A DNA stretch of 64,000 nt, taken from assembly GCF_047511655.1 (NCBI RefSeq), contig NC_133387.1:142160853-142224852 (forward strand), given 5' to 3'. Below the pieces are notes generated by a model. The model was given only the letters and a program-made list of their open reading frames with translations. It was not told where the DNA came from and made no database searches. Shown one piece after another: positions 36,139 to 47,387 of this stretch. The translations under genes were made by a program, and so were the position numbers. The stretch's first letter is position 1. The number at the start of each line of letters is the position of its first letter. Source of the stretch: Castor canadensis (Eukaryota > Chordata > Mammalia > Rodentia > Castoridae).

Positions 36139-37900
36139 TTGAAGACAGTTATTCTATCAGTCAAAAGAACAATGCAGGAGGTATCACGATACCTGACTTC
36201 AAACTATGTTACAAAGCAATAACAATAAAAACAGCATGGTACTGGCACAAAAACAGACATGAAGACCAGTAGAACAGAATAGAGCACCCAGATATGAAGC
36301 CACACAACTATAACTAACTTCTCTTTGACAAAGGCGCTAAAAATAAACGATGGAGAAAAATCAGCCTCTTCAACAAAAACTGTTAGGAAAACTGGTTAGC
36401 AGTCTGCAAAAAACTGAAACTAGATCCACGTATATCACCCTATACCAATATTAACTCAAAATGGATCAAGGATCTTAATATCAGACCACAAACTCTAAAG
36501 TTGATACAGGAAAGAGTAGGAAATACTCTGGAGTTAGTAGGTATAGGTAAGAACTTTCTCAATGCAACCCCAGCAGCACAGCATCTAAGAGATAGCATAG
36601 ATAAATGGGACCTCATAAAACTAAAAAGCTTCTGCTCAACAAAAGCAATGGTCTTTAAACTGAAGAGACCACCCACAGAGTGGGAGAAAATATTTGCCAG
36701 CTATACATCAGACAAAGGACTGATAACCAGAATATATAGGAAACTCAAAAAACTAAATTCTCCCAAAATTAATGAGCCAATAAAGAAATGGGCAAGTGAA
36801 CTAAACAGAACTTTCTCAAAAGAAGAAATTCAAATAGCCAAAAAACACATGAAAAAATGCTCACCATCTCTAGCAATAAAGGAAATGCAAATTAAAACCA
36901 CACTAAGATTCCACCTCACTCCTGTTAGAATAGCCATCATTAGCAAAACCACCAACAACAGGTGTTGGTGAGGATGAGAGGAAAAAGGAACCCTTTACAC
37001 TGTTGGTGGGAATGTAGACTAGCACAACCACTCTGGAAAAAAATTTGGAGGCTACTTAAAAAGCTAAACATTGATCTACCATTTGATCCAGCAATACCAC
37101 TCTTGGGGATATACCCAAAAGACTGTGACACAGGTTACTCCAGAGGCACCTGCACACCCATGTTTATTGCGGCGCTATTCACAATAGCCAAGTTATGGAA
37201 ACAGCCAAGATGCCCCACCACTGATAAATGGATTAAGAAAATGTGGTATCTATACACAATGGAATTTTATGCAGCCATGAAGAAGAACGAAATGTTATTA
37301 TTCGCTGGTAAATGGATGGAATTGGAGAACATCATTCTGAGTGAGGTTAGCCTGGCCCAAAAGACCAAAAATCGTATGTTCTCCCTCATATGTGGACATT
37401 AGATCAAGGGCAAACACAACAATGGGATTGGACTATGAGCACATGATAAAAGTGAGAGCACACAAGGGAGGGGTGAGGATAGGTAAGACACCTAAAAAAC
37501 TAGCTAGCATTTGTTGCCCTTAACACAGAGAAACTAAAGCAGATACCTTAAAAGCAACTGAGGCCAATAGGAAAAGGGGACCAGGAACTAGAGAAAAGGT
37601 TAGATCAAAAAGAATTAAACTAGAAGGTAACACACACGCACAGGAAATTAATGTGAGTCAACGCCCTGTATAGCTATTCTTATCTCAACCAGCAAAAACC
37701 CTTGTTCCTTCCTATTATGGATTATACTCTCTCTATAACAAAATTAGAAATAAGGCCAAAATAGTTTCTGCTTGGTATTGAGGGGGTAGGGGGAAGAGGG
37801 AGGGGGCAGAGTGGGTGGTAAGGGAGGGGCTGGGGGCAGGGGGGAGAAATGACCCAAGCCTTGTATGCACATATGAATAAAAAAAAAGTCAAAAAAAAAA
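36139..37900 (+). mobile_element. 5'-truncated L1 (plus strand) with ORF2 C-terminus
   Basis: Starts within ORF2 and runs through its end and the 3' UTR. Broken frames at 36081-36272, 36501-36971 and 36962-37402 read typical ORF2 C-terminal text ([30 protein letters not shown]). The G-rich 3' UTR tract and 'tgtatgcacatatgaataaa' end with an A-rich tail follow. It is non-autonomous because the endonuclease and most of the reverse transcriptase are missing. It sits inside the minus-strand L1. Confidence 0.92.
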
Positions 37901-38538
37901 AAAGAAAATGTGGTATCTATACACAATAGAATTTTATGCAGCCATGAAGAAGAACGAAATGTTATCATTCTGAGTGAGGTTGCCTGGCCCAAAAGACCAA
38001 AAATCATATGTTCTCCCTCATATGCAGACATTAGATCAAGGGCAAACACAACAAGGGGATTGGACTTTGAGCACATGATAAAAGCAAGAGCACACAAGGG
38101 AGGTATGAGGATAGGTAAGACACCTAAAAAATTAGTTAGCATTTGTTGCCCTCAATGCAGAGAAACTAAAGCAGATACCTTAAAAGCAACTGAGGCCAAA
38201 AGGAAAAGGGGACCAGGAACTAGAGAAAAGGTTAGATCAAGAAGAATTAACCTAGAAGGTAACACACATGCACAGGAAATTAATGTGAGTCAACTCCCTG
38301 TATAGCTATCCTTATCTCAACTAGCAAAAACCCTTGTTCCTTCCTATTATTGCTTATACTCTCTCTTCAACAAAACTAGAGATAAGGGCAAAATAGTTTC
38401 TGCCAGGTAGCGAAGGGGTGGGGGGGGAGAGAGAGGGAACAGGGTGGGTGGTAAGGGAGGGGGTGGGGGCAGGGGGGAGAAATGACCCAAGCATTGTATG
38501 CACATATGAATAATAATAATAAAAAGATAAAAAAAAGA
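37901..38538 (+). mobile_element. Second L1 3' fragment in tandem
   Basis: Immediately after the A-tail of the previous L1, the sequence restarts at 'gaaaatgtggtatctataca' in ORF2 and runs to another 3' UTR end. Relative to the first copy it lacks about 35 bases after 'gaacgaaatgttat'. It may be a separate insertion into the A-tail or the product of template switching. Confidence 0.9.
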
Positions 38539-40044
38539 TAGCCATTCTAACAGGGGTAAGGTGGAATCTTAGCCGGAAGGTCTTAGGTTTAACTGAGAGT
38601 CAGGTAAGTTCCCACAAGTTGGGTTCTAGTCCTGCCACCTAACTGGCAAGACTTTCGGTAAGTCTCTTATGAAAAAAGTAACTGATTTCTAGAATATTTT
38701 CAGGTCTAAATTCCTTGATCATAAAAACTGATCTCCTTAAATAAATGCAGCACATAGGAGGAAGCAAGAGTTGGGTTATTTTAAAAACAAAAGCATTTAA
38801 GTGTGCTGCAACGTGTTTGAAGAAAAACAGAAACCTTTAGTTATCAGAAGATGCTTTGTTGTATGAAGGTGCCAGGATTTTCCTGGCATAACAGGGAGTT
38901 TGGGGGATGAAGAAAGGTGTTGGAAGAGCTTGTCACCTTTACTTAGTAAGTTGAAAGTGGCGGCAGGCACACTGCCCTCATGTAGTGCCTAGTTGTGTTA
39001 AGTGTCTACTTCATTTTATTCTCTAGATATATGTATCATATAACTCAAAATATAACCTTTCTTAAGAACTATTCTCCCTTTTTTTGGGCTCAATCTAGCA
39101 ATTGTCTTCTCAAGTGTTACTTTTAGCTTTATAGCTATCAAGATAGTTGAACTGATAAGTTTGATTTCTGATTTTTAATGGCCTAAAATTAGTAACATCT
39201 GAAAATATTCTAGCCTATCTCTTTAATTAAAATATACATATCAAAGAAAATTGATTAAAAATGTAAAATATGCAATGACTTTTCAAGCTATCCTCATTTA
39301 CTAATGTATGGCAAAGGAGCCATTAGGAGTTTAACTAATAACCTTACAAATACCCTTAAAATCGGTTTTTTCAAGCAAACACTGTTGTCTGATTATCACC
39401 TCATGATATGATTAGTGCACAGTTTAGTGTAGAAAGTTCTCTGGAAAAAAAAGACTTTAAAATACTACCAATAAATATTATAGCCCGTGTGGTGTGATTC
39501 AGAGGTTGAAAATTTTTAACATATGAATCACGTAATACTAGTGAATTACATATAAAATATTCCTACAGAGTATATTTCTTATTTCTAAAGAATCATTTTG
39601 GAATTTGTACATGCAAAGGAGTAATATCCTTTTTAAAATAAATATCTATGGTCCCACATTCAAATATTTTGGTGACTTATTAATTCAATCAACAAACATT
39701 TATGGGAGGGTTATCACAGGTCAGACACTATGCTAGCTGCTGTGACTGCAAAGAGAAATGAGCAGTGGTTTCTACGCTCAGGAAGCTCTTGATGTATTAT
39801 GAAAGCCAGTAACTCAAACAGAAAAATTGCTAAAAATATGACAATGAAAACCACAGAGATGGGAACCAAATGGCTGGGCAGATGTCTGTGTGCATGGTCA
39901 CAAAATGTTGCCCTTGAGGATATGACTCTGGTCTCAAAGAATGAGCAGGGTCTGGCCAGGAAAAGGAAGGCAAATAGAAGGAATAGTTATGACTTGGCCT
40001 GTTATGGTGGAGGAATGAAAACCACACTTAACAGTTAATCACAG

Positions 40045-40272
40045 GCCAGGTGTTGGTGACTCATGCTTGTAATCCTAGCTACTTGGAAGGCTGAATTCAA
40101 ATGGATCAAAGTTTGAGGCTAGCCCTGGCAGATAATTTGTGAGACCCCCCCCCATCTCCAAAAACACCAGAGCAAAATGGACCACAGGTATGGCTCATGT
40201 GGTAGAGTGCCTGCTTTGCAAGTGTGAAGCGCTGAGTTCAAACCCCAGTGCCACCAAAAAAAAAAAAAAAAT
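40045..40272 (+). repeat. Dimeric SINE (B1-like plus ID-like)
   Basis: A B1-like arm ('cttgtaatcctagctacttg') is followed by an ID-like unit ('atggctcatgtggtagagtg', 'gagttcaaaccccagtgcca') and an A run. Confidence 0.85.
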
Positions 40273-40884
40273 AGAGTTCATCATGGTGGAGTCTCTTGAT
40301 AATTCCCTGTGATGGGGCTCTCCATGTTTTGAGCCAAGCAAGAACTATGCAAAGTGACATCTAGTGAATAAGACGGTGGTCAGGCTGGGCAGAATGATTT
40401 CTGGTCAAAATGGTAAGTGCTCGTATACATCTAAGGCAATCCCATCCTTGAGTCTGCATCTCTGTGATGTTGTGAGCAGTGAGAAGATTGTTGGGATGAA
40501 CTCAGAATCTGGCTTTAGTCTGACTGACTGCTAGATCCCTGGCACCCACAACTGTGCTGAACACACAGCAGGAGCTCAAGAAAAATTACAAACACACTAA
40601 TCCACAAGAGCAGATTCAATTGTTCACAGAAGTAGCAATATTGATATGTGGTCATTTCTCAAGGAGTTTTCCTGTCATCATCATATAGAAGACATGAGAT
40701 GTTTTTTACAAATGTTATTTTTTTATAGTCCTAATTCATATTTTTCTGACTTATTTTTTGTTCCATTAGACTGAGTTCTTTGGAGACACAGACTTAGGAT
40801 CTCTAATAAGACTAACAGTTACTACTAAAAGTAAGTTGTATTTAGTGTTTACTGTGCATCAGGAACTATTACAAATGCATTACC

Positions 40885-41200
40885 TGTAAGAAACTCTGTC
40901 TTCTGACCTTGAACTGAAACTCCTGGAGTGGGCCATAGATCATGAGCTGTGGAACATGGTACACTGCCCAGCCCATACGGACAAGCCCGGGAACCTTCTG
41001 CACTGCCCAGCTCACGTGGGCAACCTTGAAACATGCTGCATTCCCAATCCCCTGCCTTTGGTCCTGCCTCTGCCTTGGCTTAAAAAACACAGCCTACACC
41101 CTCCCCACCACCCGGAGATTGCCAGATGCCCTTCTATCTCACTAATAAAGCGTGACTCAACTCCACTGAGGTCTCTGTTCTTTCCAGTCTTTTCCTAACA
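40885..41200 (+). mobile_element. 5' LTR of the provirus
   Basis: 316 bases, TG...CA ends. It has a TATA-like 'ttaaaaaac' at about 41080-41088 and AATAAA at 41144-41149, in the usual promoter-then-poly(A) order. It carries a 10-base stretch near the end that the 3' LTR lacks. Confidence 0.93.
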
Positions 41201-41202
41201 TT

Positions 41203-41219
41203 TGGTGCGGAAACTGGGA
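41203..41219 (+). other. Retroviral primer-binding site, tRNA-Phe-like
   Basis: Two bases after the 5' LTR lies TGGTGCGGAAACTGGGA. The complement of the tRNA-Phe 3' end is TGGTGCCGAAACCCGGGA, so most positions agree, with one indel and two mismatches. This places the element with the tRNA-Phe-primed (F-type) class I ERVs. Confidence 0.7.
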
Positions 41220-41964
41220 GGAGTCTCCCATGGGGATTTCATTCCCTGGTGGAGTCTCCTTCTATGGGACTCTTCTCCCCAAGCCCTCCTGCTGCAAGCT
41301 GGCCTCACTCCCAAGTGCCAGCTTGCCTCCTCCCTTCTCCCTCCTTGCTTTCTCCTTTCACTATCGGTTTCTCTCCTTTATCTCCATGGTCCAAGGTGAG
41401 AGCTTGTCGTTGGCTCCTCCAGCTTACTTTGACCAAACAGCAACTGGACGATTCTGCTCTCCTTGCCTGAGTCATGTAAAGGAGGCTAGATCTTGACTAG
41501 ATCTATATTGGCTCAACGAGTAAACTCACCTGGCACTCCACCCTCCGACCTTGCCCCTCCTCACTTTTCTCCTGTTCCACCCTTATAGATCTCTGAGTTG
41601 AAGCTGCTTGCCAACCGACCACACCCACCACCGGCCCATTTCCTGGTGAGCACAGAGGTAAGAATCCTGTCTCTCTCAGAGGTACCCCATGAGTGAGATT
41701 CCTTTCTTTACTCGGAGATCTATTAAATGCTGTTTTCCTCAATATGGATTATATATTTTCATTTCCTTGTACATCTCATAATTATTTCTTTTAAAAACTA
41801 GACATATTAAATAATATACAGAAGTGAGTCTGGACTCTGACATTTTTAAAAACTTTTTGAAGGTTATTATTGCTGTGGAGTTTTTTGTTTATTTAGTAAG
41901 TTGCCGGGCAATATTTGTGAAATTTTTCTCCTCTGGCATTTGCATGTGTTGTTTCTGCTTAGCT

Positions 41965-42110
41965 AAAAAGTATACCCACACACATACACACACGTATATA
42001 AACTATATTTTAGATATTAGTTATTATTAATATATATTAGTGTATGTATTTATACTATATACTATAACTATATTATATATAATATATAACTATAACTATA
42101 TTTTTTCCAG
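41965..42110 (+). repeat. CA/TA-rich low-complexity tract inside the provirus interval
   Basis: Imperfect CACA repeats pass into a long run of TATA/ATAT. It is not typical of retroviral coding sequence. Confidence 0.8.
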
Positions 42111-43835
42111 AAGTCTTAAAAATGTATAATAAAAGCTTTAATGTATGATAAAGTTAAAGTTGATTATAATCTAAGAGTTGCCTAAAAGATTTTTTTAGGG
42201 TCATGTCAGACTAAAACCTGATTCTTTATGTCCATAAAATAACAAGGCTATCTTTTATATTGCTCTGCTCTAAATAACATCTGTAAAAAAAAAACTTCTG
42301 GAAAAAATCTTATCAAAGTAATTACTTGTATTTTCTGTTGATCTTGTCAAGCTTTAAATACTACTAAATCAGAGTTCATTTATGTATTTATTTATGCAAA
42401 AGACTCTTAAATGACCACCTTATGTGTTTGATGTCTAGACTTTATCTAAAGATTGTACAAACATTTTCAAAGTTAAAAGTGTCAATTTAATATTTGTAAA
42501 ATGACCAGCTAAAGCTCTCTTCTACCCAACAGCCTTCCATCTAAACCTTTACATATAAAATGGTTAATAAAACTTTCGGCAGTTCTGCTATTTGTAATCA
42601 GTAACATTGAGAAACAACCTGACATTTGGGCAATCCTGCTACTTAAAACCTGGCCTATATTAGTTTTAGTTAAGTAAGTGTTACTGTATATGTATGAAAT
42701 GTACTTGTACATCAAAAATAAGGGTATTTGGGATCACAAGCATTGTTTCCCTAACTTAAAGAGATCTAAAGTTAACAATGCTAGACTTTGCAAGCTTGTG
42801 TCCATGTGTTCCTAATTATAACAAGAAGCACCTGGTGCTGCTGTCACTCATAATTATTTTCCTAAAAATGAGGTCTACAATGGAAATAACTAAATGTTCT
42901 CACAGTTCCCAAACTACTTTTCAGTATTTTAACCATGGCTATTCTAAGTCTTTTCGTTCTCAGTCTGGGTCCTTCTTTGGAGCATTTGCAATTACCCAGT
43001 ACCTATTTTTCAATTGAGTCAGCCTTCTAAATTTTGTTGGCTTCTGAAAAATGTTTAACTGTTGTCTGTTGGCATTCTGCAGCATTTTTAAGTTGTCAGG
43101 ATATCATCTGTAGTCCAGACAGAACTAAAAATGGATGCCAGGAAGGCCCACTTCTAAACCTCTTTTGTTGCTTATAATTTGGCCAAAGAGTCTTAATTGG
43201 CACTGATTCCCACCTGACCTGCCCAAAGCTTCCCCTGCAATGCAGAGAACATCCAGGAAAAGCTTTCCTGCACTGAGTGACTCTCATTAACCACAATGGT
43301 TAACTGAACAAAATCTTAAAGGGAGACTCTGCAGAGACACTTTAGAGACAAGAGGGGAAAAGCTGTCACAATCCATGCCAGACCCCACAAAATTTACTAA
43401 AGCCAAAAGGTTTTAAAGAAGCGATCTTACACAAGGCTACTGGACATTCACTCACCTCTGACAGAAGGCAAACTCTTTTTTTTTTTAGCCAAGGCCTTCT
43501 ATTTAACCAGACAAATTATTTTGCTGGCTCCAAACTTACCTTTTTACTAGTCCATGCTCACAGCGTGGACTTAGTCTATTTAACTGGGAGTCTTCTTTTA
43601 CTTACTCTGTATTCTACTTTATAAATATGTTTCCAGTTTTAAACTTAAATAACAAGTACTTTTGATTTAGCTGTCAGTTATCTGTCCCCTTCTCCTGTAT
43701 TTGTCACTGGCCAAAAGACCCTAATTCCCTGGTTCCCCAGGTACTTGGACTGTTTTTATTAAAGGGCGTTGACTCTCTGCTTGGGCCCACAGATTAACTA
43801 AAAACAGAAAACATACCATTTCTCCATTTTATCTA

Positions 43836-45212
43836 TTGTCCTTTGCTCTGAGTCATTCTCTCTTGCAGTCAACTTGGAGTCAAGAAAGAACAAAAATGAC
43901 GGATGACATCTTTGTGACAAGGGACTGCAACTATCCCCAACAACAGACTCTACTCAGAATGAGACACCCTCCAGATAACAACTCTGGAACCTCTTCCAAA
44001 ACCAAAACTGAGATTGTGACCAACCCAGACTCACCTGTGGTTGGGACTGTTTTCTGTCCATGCCTTTGTCCCTGCCCCCAGTTCTTTTGTCTACCTAGGC
44101 CTATAGTTGATGTCGGTACCCAAGATCCCTTGGTTTTCTTTCTTATGCTGATAACCACTGGCCATGTGTATTTAACTACATGTCTCATCTTATCTTCCAA
44201 AGCCTACATTCCTTTATACAGGTTGCACTCAAAACCATGCTGCCTCTACAGGAAAAGTACTGCTTTTATGTGTGGGATGAGATGTAAAGCTATTCCAAAA
44301 TACAAACTGCTTGTTCCCTGCCAATAACACCTGCAAACAAGTTCCTACTCCAGCAAACACCAAACTCTCCTCCACTCACAGTTAGGGACTCTAAGTCTAA
44401 AAACCCCAAACACTACAGACTGGAACTCCAGGGGCCCCAGCAGCAACACCATTCCTGCCCTAGTAGTAATGGTAGCTTCATTAGCATACTCCCACCAAAT
44501 ATGACATAAATTCATTTCATTTCATTTCACTTCAGGATACTTTTGGGTATGCAGGACAAACAGCTACATCTGCTTGCCAACCAATTGGACCAGAACCTGC
44601 ACCCTAGCTTATATGTCCCCCACACTTGAGTTCGTACTTCTGGACACTCCAATCCCTGTCCCCACCCAGGTTAATACTCAGATAAGGGCAAAAAGAACAG
44701 TATAACTGGTCCCCTTCCTGGTAGCCCCGGTGGTTACTACTGGGGCGGGAACTGACTTAACTGGCATGGGAATATCCATTTCTGAATTTTCCAAACTTTC
44801 CAAAGAATTAACTAATAGCCTCAAAGACATCTCACAACAGATAGATTATCTACAAGACCAAATGGACTCCCTGGCTGCAGTAGTCCAAAACCGACATGGC
44901 CTAGACCTTCTCATAGCTGCACAAGGAGGCCTCTGTGCCCTGCTGGAAGAATACTGTTGCTTTCTCACCAATAAATCAGATTGGTATGAGATGGAGCATG
45001 ACAATTCAGGGAACAGGCAAACAGCCGCCCCCCCCCCCCATTTCCTGGTTATTATGGGACTAACCTTTCTTCCCTGTCTCATCAATCTCTTCCAGAGGTT
45101 CCAACAAGAACCTCTCCAATGCTACAACAAAGGAACAATTCAGGACCCTACTGCTAATATAAGCTATTTGCCCGAGCCCCAACTCCACCCTGAATCAGCA
45201 GGAAGTAATTAA
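43836..45212 (+). pseudogene. Broken env of the provirus (SU and TM remains)
   Basis: An open frame at 43836-44327 is a candidate SU remnant. A later frame reads through an RAKR furin-type site just before 44703. Two codons after it comes an in-frame TAA (44703-44705), which separates SU from TM. The TM part continues to 45212 with a glycine-rich fusion-peptide-like start. It then has a heptad region, the conserved motif LDLLIAAQGGLC plus CC of gammaretroviral TM (44904-44961), and a hydrophobic anchor near 45050. A full env product cannot be made from this copy. Confidence 0.8.
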
Positions 45213-45268
45213 ATGAGAACACAGCACCCACTTTCCTTTGCTTTTTTATATATTTTTAGTCTGGGAAT

Positions 45269-45574
45269 GTAAGAAACTCTGTCTTCTGACCTTGAACTGA
45301 AACTCCTAGCTCGGGCCATGGATCACGAACTGTGGAACATGGTACACTGCCCAGCCTATATGGACAAGCCTGGGAACCTTCTGCACTGCCCAGCTCATGT
45401 GGGCAACCTTGAAACATACTGCATTCCCAATCCCCTGCCTTTGGTCCTACCTCTGCCTTGGCTTTAAAAACACAGCCTACACCCTCCCCACCACCCGGAG
45501 ATTGCCAGACGCCCTTCTATCTCGCTAATAAAGCGTGACTCAACTCCACTGAGGTCTCTGTCCTTTTCCTAACA
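45269..45574 (+). mobile_element. 3' LTR of the provirus
   Basis: 306 bases, same ends as the 5' LTR, with TATA-like 'tttaaaaac' and AATAAA. Just upstream I see no clear polypurine tract, only 'gtctgggaa'. Confidence 0.93.
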
Positions 45575-46008
45575 TTACCCATATTAACTCATTCAGTCCT
45601 TATAAACCATGTTGGAAAGATACCATAATCCTGATTTAATTGGTGGAAAATTTAGGTATAGAGAGGTTCAATAACTTGCCTAATGTCACATGGTTGACAA
45701 GTGGATGAGTCAGGATTTGAACCTAGGAAGCTTGGCTCCAGAAGCTATGCTCTTAAACACCATACTCTACTGCCTAGCTACATTATCTGGCATATAGAAG
45801 ATCATTCGTTTCTCCTTTGCAGCTCATTATTACCATGAAAAGAACACTCTCCTCATGTAGAAATGGAAATTTCTACTCCAGAGAGGTCAGGCTTGCCAAA
45901 AAACATTTTCGTCATTATCCCTAACAGCACATGCATATCAGTATTAGGACACTTGCATAGCAATACAAAGTCAGGATTTAGCAACTGTCATAAAACATGG
46001 TTAAGTAC

Positions 46009-46102
46009 CTTCTAGTTCACCAATTTTTTTGGCAAATACTTTCAGTTGTTTTTTCAGTTTCCGGACAGTCTTATCCTGTTTTTCAAGTTGTTCCATCAAA
46101 TC
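46009..46102 (-). CDS. MYO5A: MYO5A exon G (coiled coil)
   Basis: 94 nt, TGTAG acceptor and GTACTT donor. It encodes 31 residues, [20 protein letters not shown] to KKIGELE, plus the first base of a Val codon. Strong heptad pattern of the distal rod that dimerises the heavy chain. It follows exon F in melanocyte-type mRNA and exon E directly in brain-type mRNA. The junction stays in frame both ways because exon F is 75 nt. Confidence 0.98.
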
Positions 46103-47312
46103 CTACAGAACAAAATGAGAAATATAACAGAAAGATCAAAATAGGCCTTCTAAAATGCACCAAGGGAAAGCAGACACAAATCACACAACAGCACTGTTAG
46201 TTTCACAGAAAAGCTCGCTGGTGGAGCCACCACCTGGCTAAAACTGGCAGGCATGGGAAGTGCAGCTATGGAGAAGCCAAATGCTGAAGTACACAATGCA
46301 GTAAAATCCTTTACAGCGTGATGGACAGCAGGCTCACTGTGGAGTCTTCCAGAAGGTTCTATGTGGGTAAAACAACTGAAGGCTTGTAAACAGTTATTCC
46401 AGTGGAATGGTTTCTTCTGAAGGGGTATGAGGCAAAAATGAGTTTTGATGAGTGCACAAAAGTTCTGTGGGAAGATCTCAAGATGGCTGCAGTTAGGGAG
46501 AGAAGAACAAGTGTGTGAAGCACAGTTTCTATGACACCTACCCTTTGGAGATTTTTAAATTAGACTTGAAACTCAAGAAAAGTTAGAAGTTTAAGGAATT
46601 AAAAGTTAAGTTGGAAAAACAATCAGAGAACAGGATAAAGAGCTTTCTGCTGACCTAGGACCAAAGTAGCAGGCTATGTAACATCCATGAAATCTTGCAA
46701 ATGATATATAGCATATGAATGCTTAATGCAAAAAGAGGGGAGGGTAAAGAAAGGTCTACAGTTATTGGCCCTCTATTTCATAAAGAATTCTCTCAAATGA
46801 GAGCCATAGTTAGAAACTCAACAATTAAGAGGAAAGTAGACAGAAGCAACCTTGGGAAGCTTAGAAGGGAAGGGAGTCACTGATATCTGTGTAGTCGTTT
46901 GGGTTCTGGAGAAGAAAAGTGTTTACAAACACAGACATTCATTCATCTCCAATTCAGACAGGAGAGGACTTAGACACTAGATCCATGAGTTGAAGGGAAT
47001 CGTTGCTAACATTTCAAAGTATTCAGTCATCTTCTTGAATTTTACTTGATTTTTCAAAACACATTTTGCTTCCATCACACTGTAAGCCTAGTGTTAATAA
47101 CAAACCAAACAACAATGGACGTAGGACACTGACAGAGGTGACACCACTGTTTAAAAGATGGCTGTGGGTAAAAAAGGTTTTGTGAAAGTTGTCAAGGCTT
47201 CCTGGGGAGCGGCAGGCAGCAGTGGGCTCTTCAGTTACAGCAGGCAAGAAGTAGGAGAAGTAGCAAGGAGGAGGAGGAGAAAGACACGGGAAAAGCACTG
47301 CGGTTTACATAC
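46103..47312 (-). other. MYO5A: MYO5A intron downstream of exon F
   Basis: 1.2 kb of unique sequence with no repeat or exon recognised. Likely to hold exon F splicing signals. Confidence 0.75.
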
Positions 47313-47387
47313 AATCATCCGTTTGTAAAGGGAAATCCGATATGATTGATACTTCTTAGGGTCATCTGCATATAATTCCTCAAAATA
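47313..47387 (-). CDS. MYO5A: MYO5A alternative exon F (melanophilin-binding)
   Basis: 75 nt, phase 0 at both ends, TTTTTTCAG acceptor and GTATGT donor. It encodes 25 residues, [20 protein letters not shown] then YKRMI. From the literature, exon F is used in melanocytes and is needed for melanophilin (Slac2-a) binding and so for Rab27a melanosome transport. It is skipped in brain. The acidic-aromatic start and the basic end are conserved. Nothing is broken. Confidence 0.97.

Larger units (their letters stand above)
35212..38584 (-). mobile_element. L1 (minus strand), split by a later L1 insertion
   Basis: 35222-36138 is the complement of an L1 3' end (3' UTR near 35.25 kb, ORF2 C-terminal region near 35.7-36.1 kb). 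Its upstream continuation, 'agccattctaacaggggtaa', resumes at about 38539-38574. The 10-base word 'ggaaggtctt' flanks the whole block at 35212-35221 and 38575-38584 as target-site duplication. It is more diverged than the inserted copy. Confidence 0.88.
40880..45579 (+). mobile_element. Defective class I endogenous retrovirus (ERV-F-like) provirus
   Basis: Two LTRs (40885-41200 and 45269-45574) that begin TGTAAGAA and end CCTAACA, flanked by a perfect 5-bp duplication TTACC (40880-40884 and 45575-45579). A primer-binding site for tRNA-Phe follows the 5' LTR. The 4.07-kb interior is too short for gag-pol-env. I could recognise only env remains near the 3' end, and AT-rich sequence of unclear origin fills 41.75-43.8 kb. 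Its orientation is antisense to MYO5A. By eye the LTRs differ at about 16 positions plus a 10-base indel, so the insertion is not recent. Confidence 0.92.
32550..46008 (-). other. MYO5A: Large MYO5A intron with most of the window's LTR and L1 elements
   Basis: 13.5 kb between exon G and the first globular-tail exon. It contains a MaLR-like LTR, an L1 inserted inside another L1, a composite SINE and a 4.7-kb provirus. The sequence at 32.6-34.6 kb and 38.6-40.0 kb is unique, with no exon recognised. Confidence 0.85.

Noticed and set aside
36501..37402. Reverse-transcriptase-like open frames as a cellular gene
   Set aside because: They are the broken end of L1 ORF2, followed by an L1 3' UTR and A-tail.
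43836..44327. 163-codon plus-strand frame as a host gene
   Set aside because: It lies between two proviral LTRs just before TM-like sequence, so a retroviral remnant is the simpler reading.
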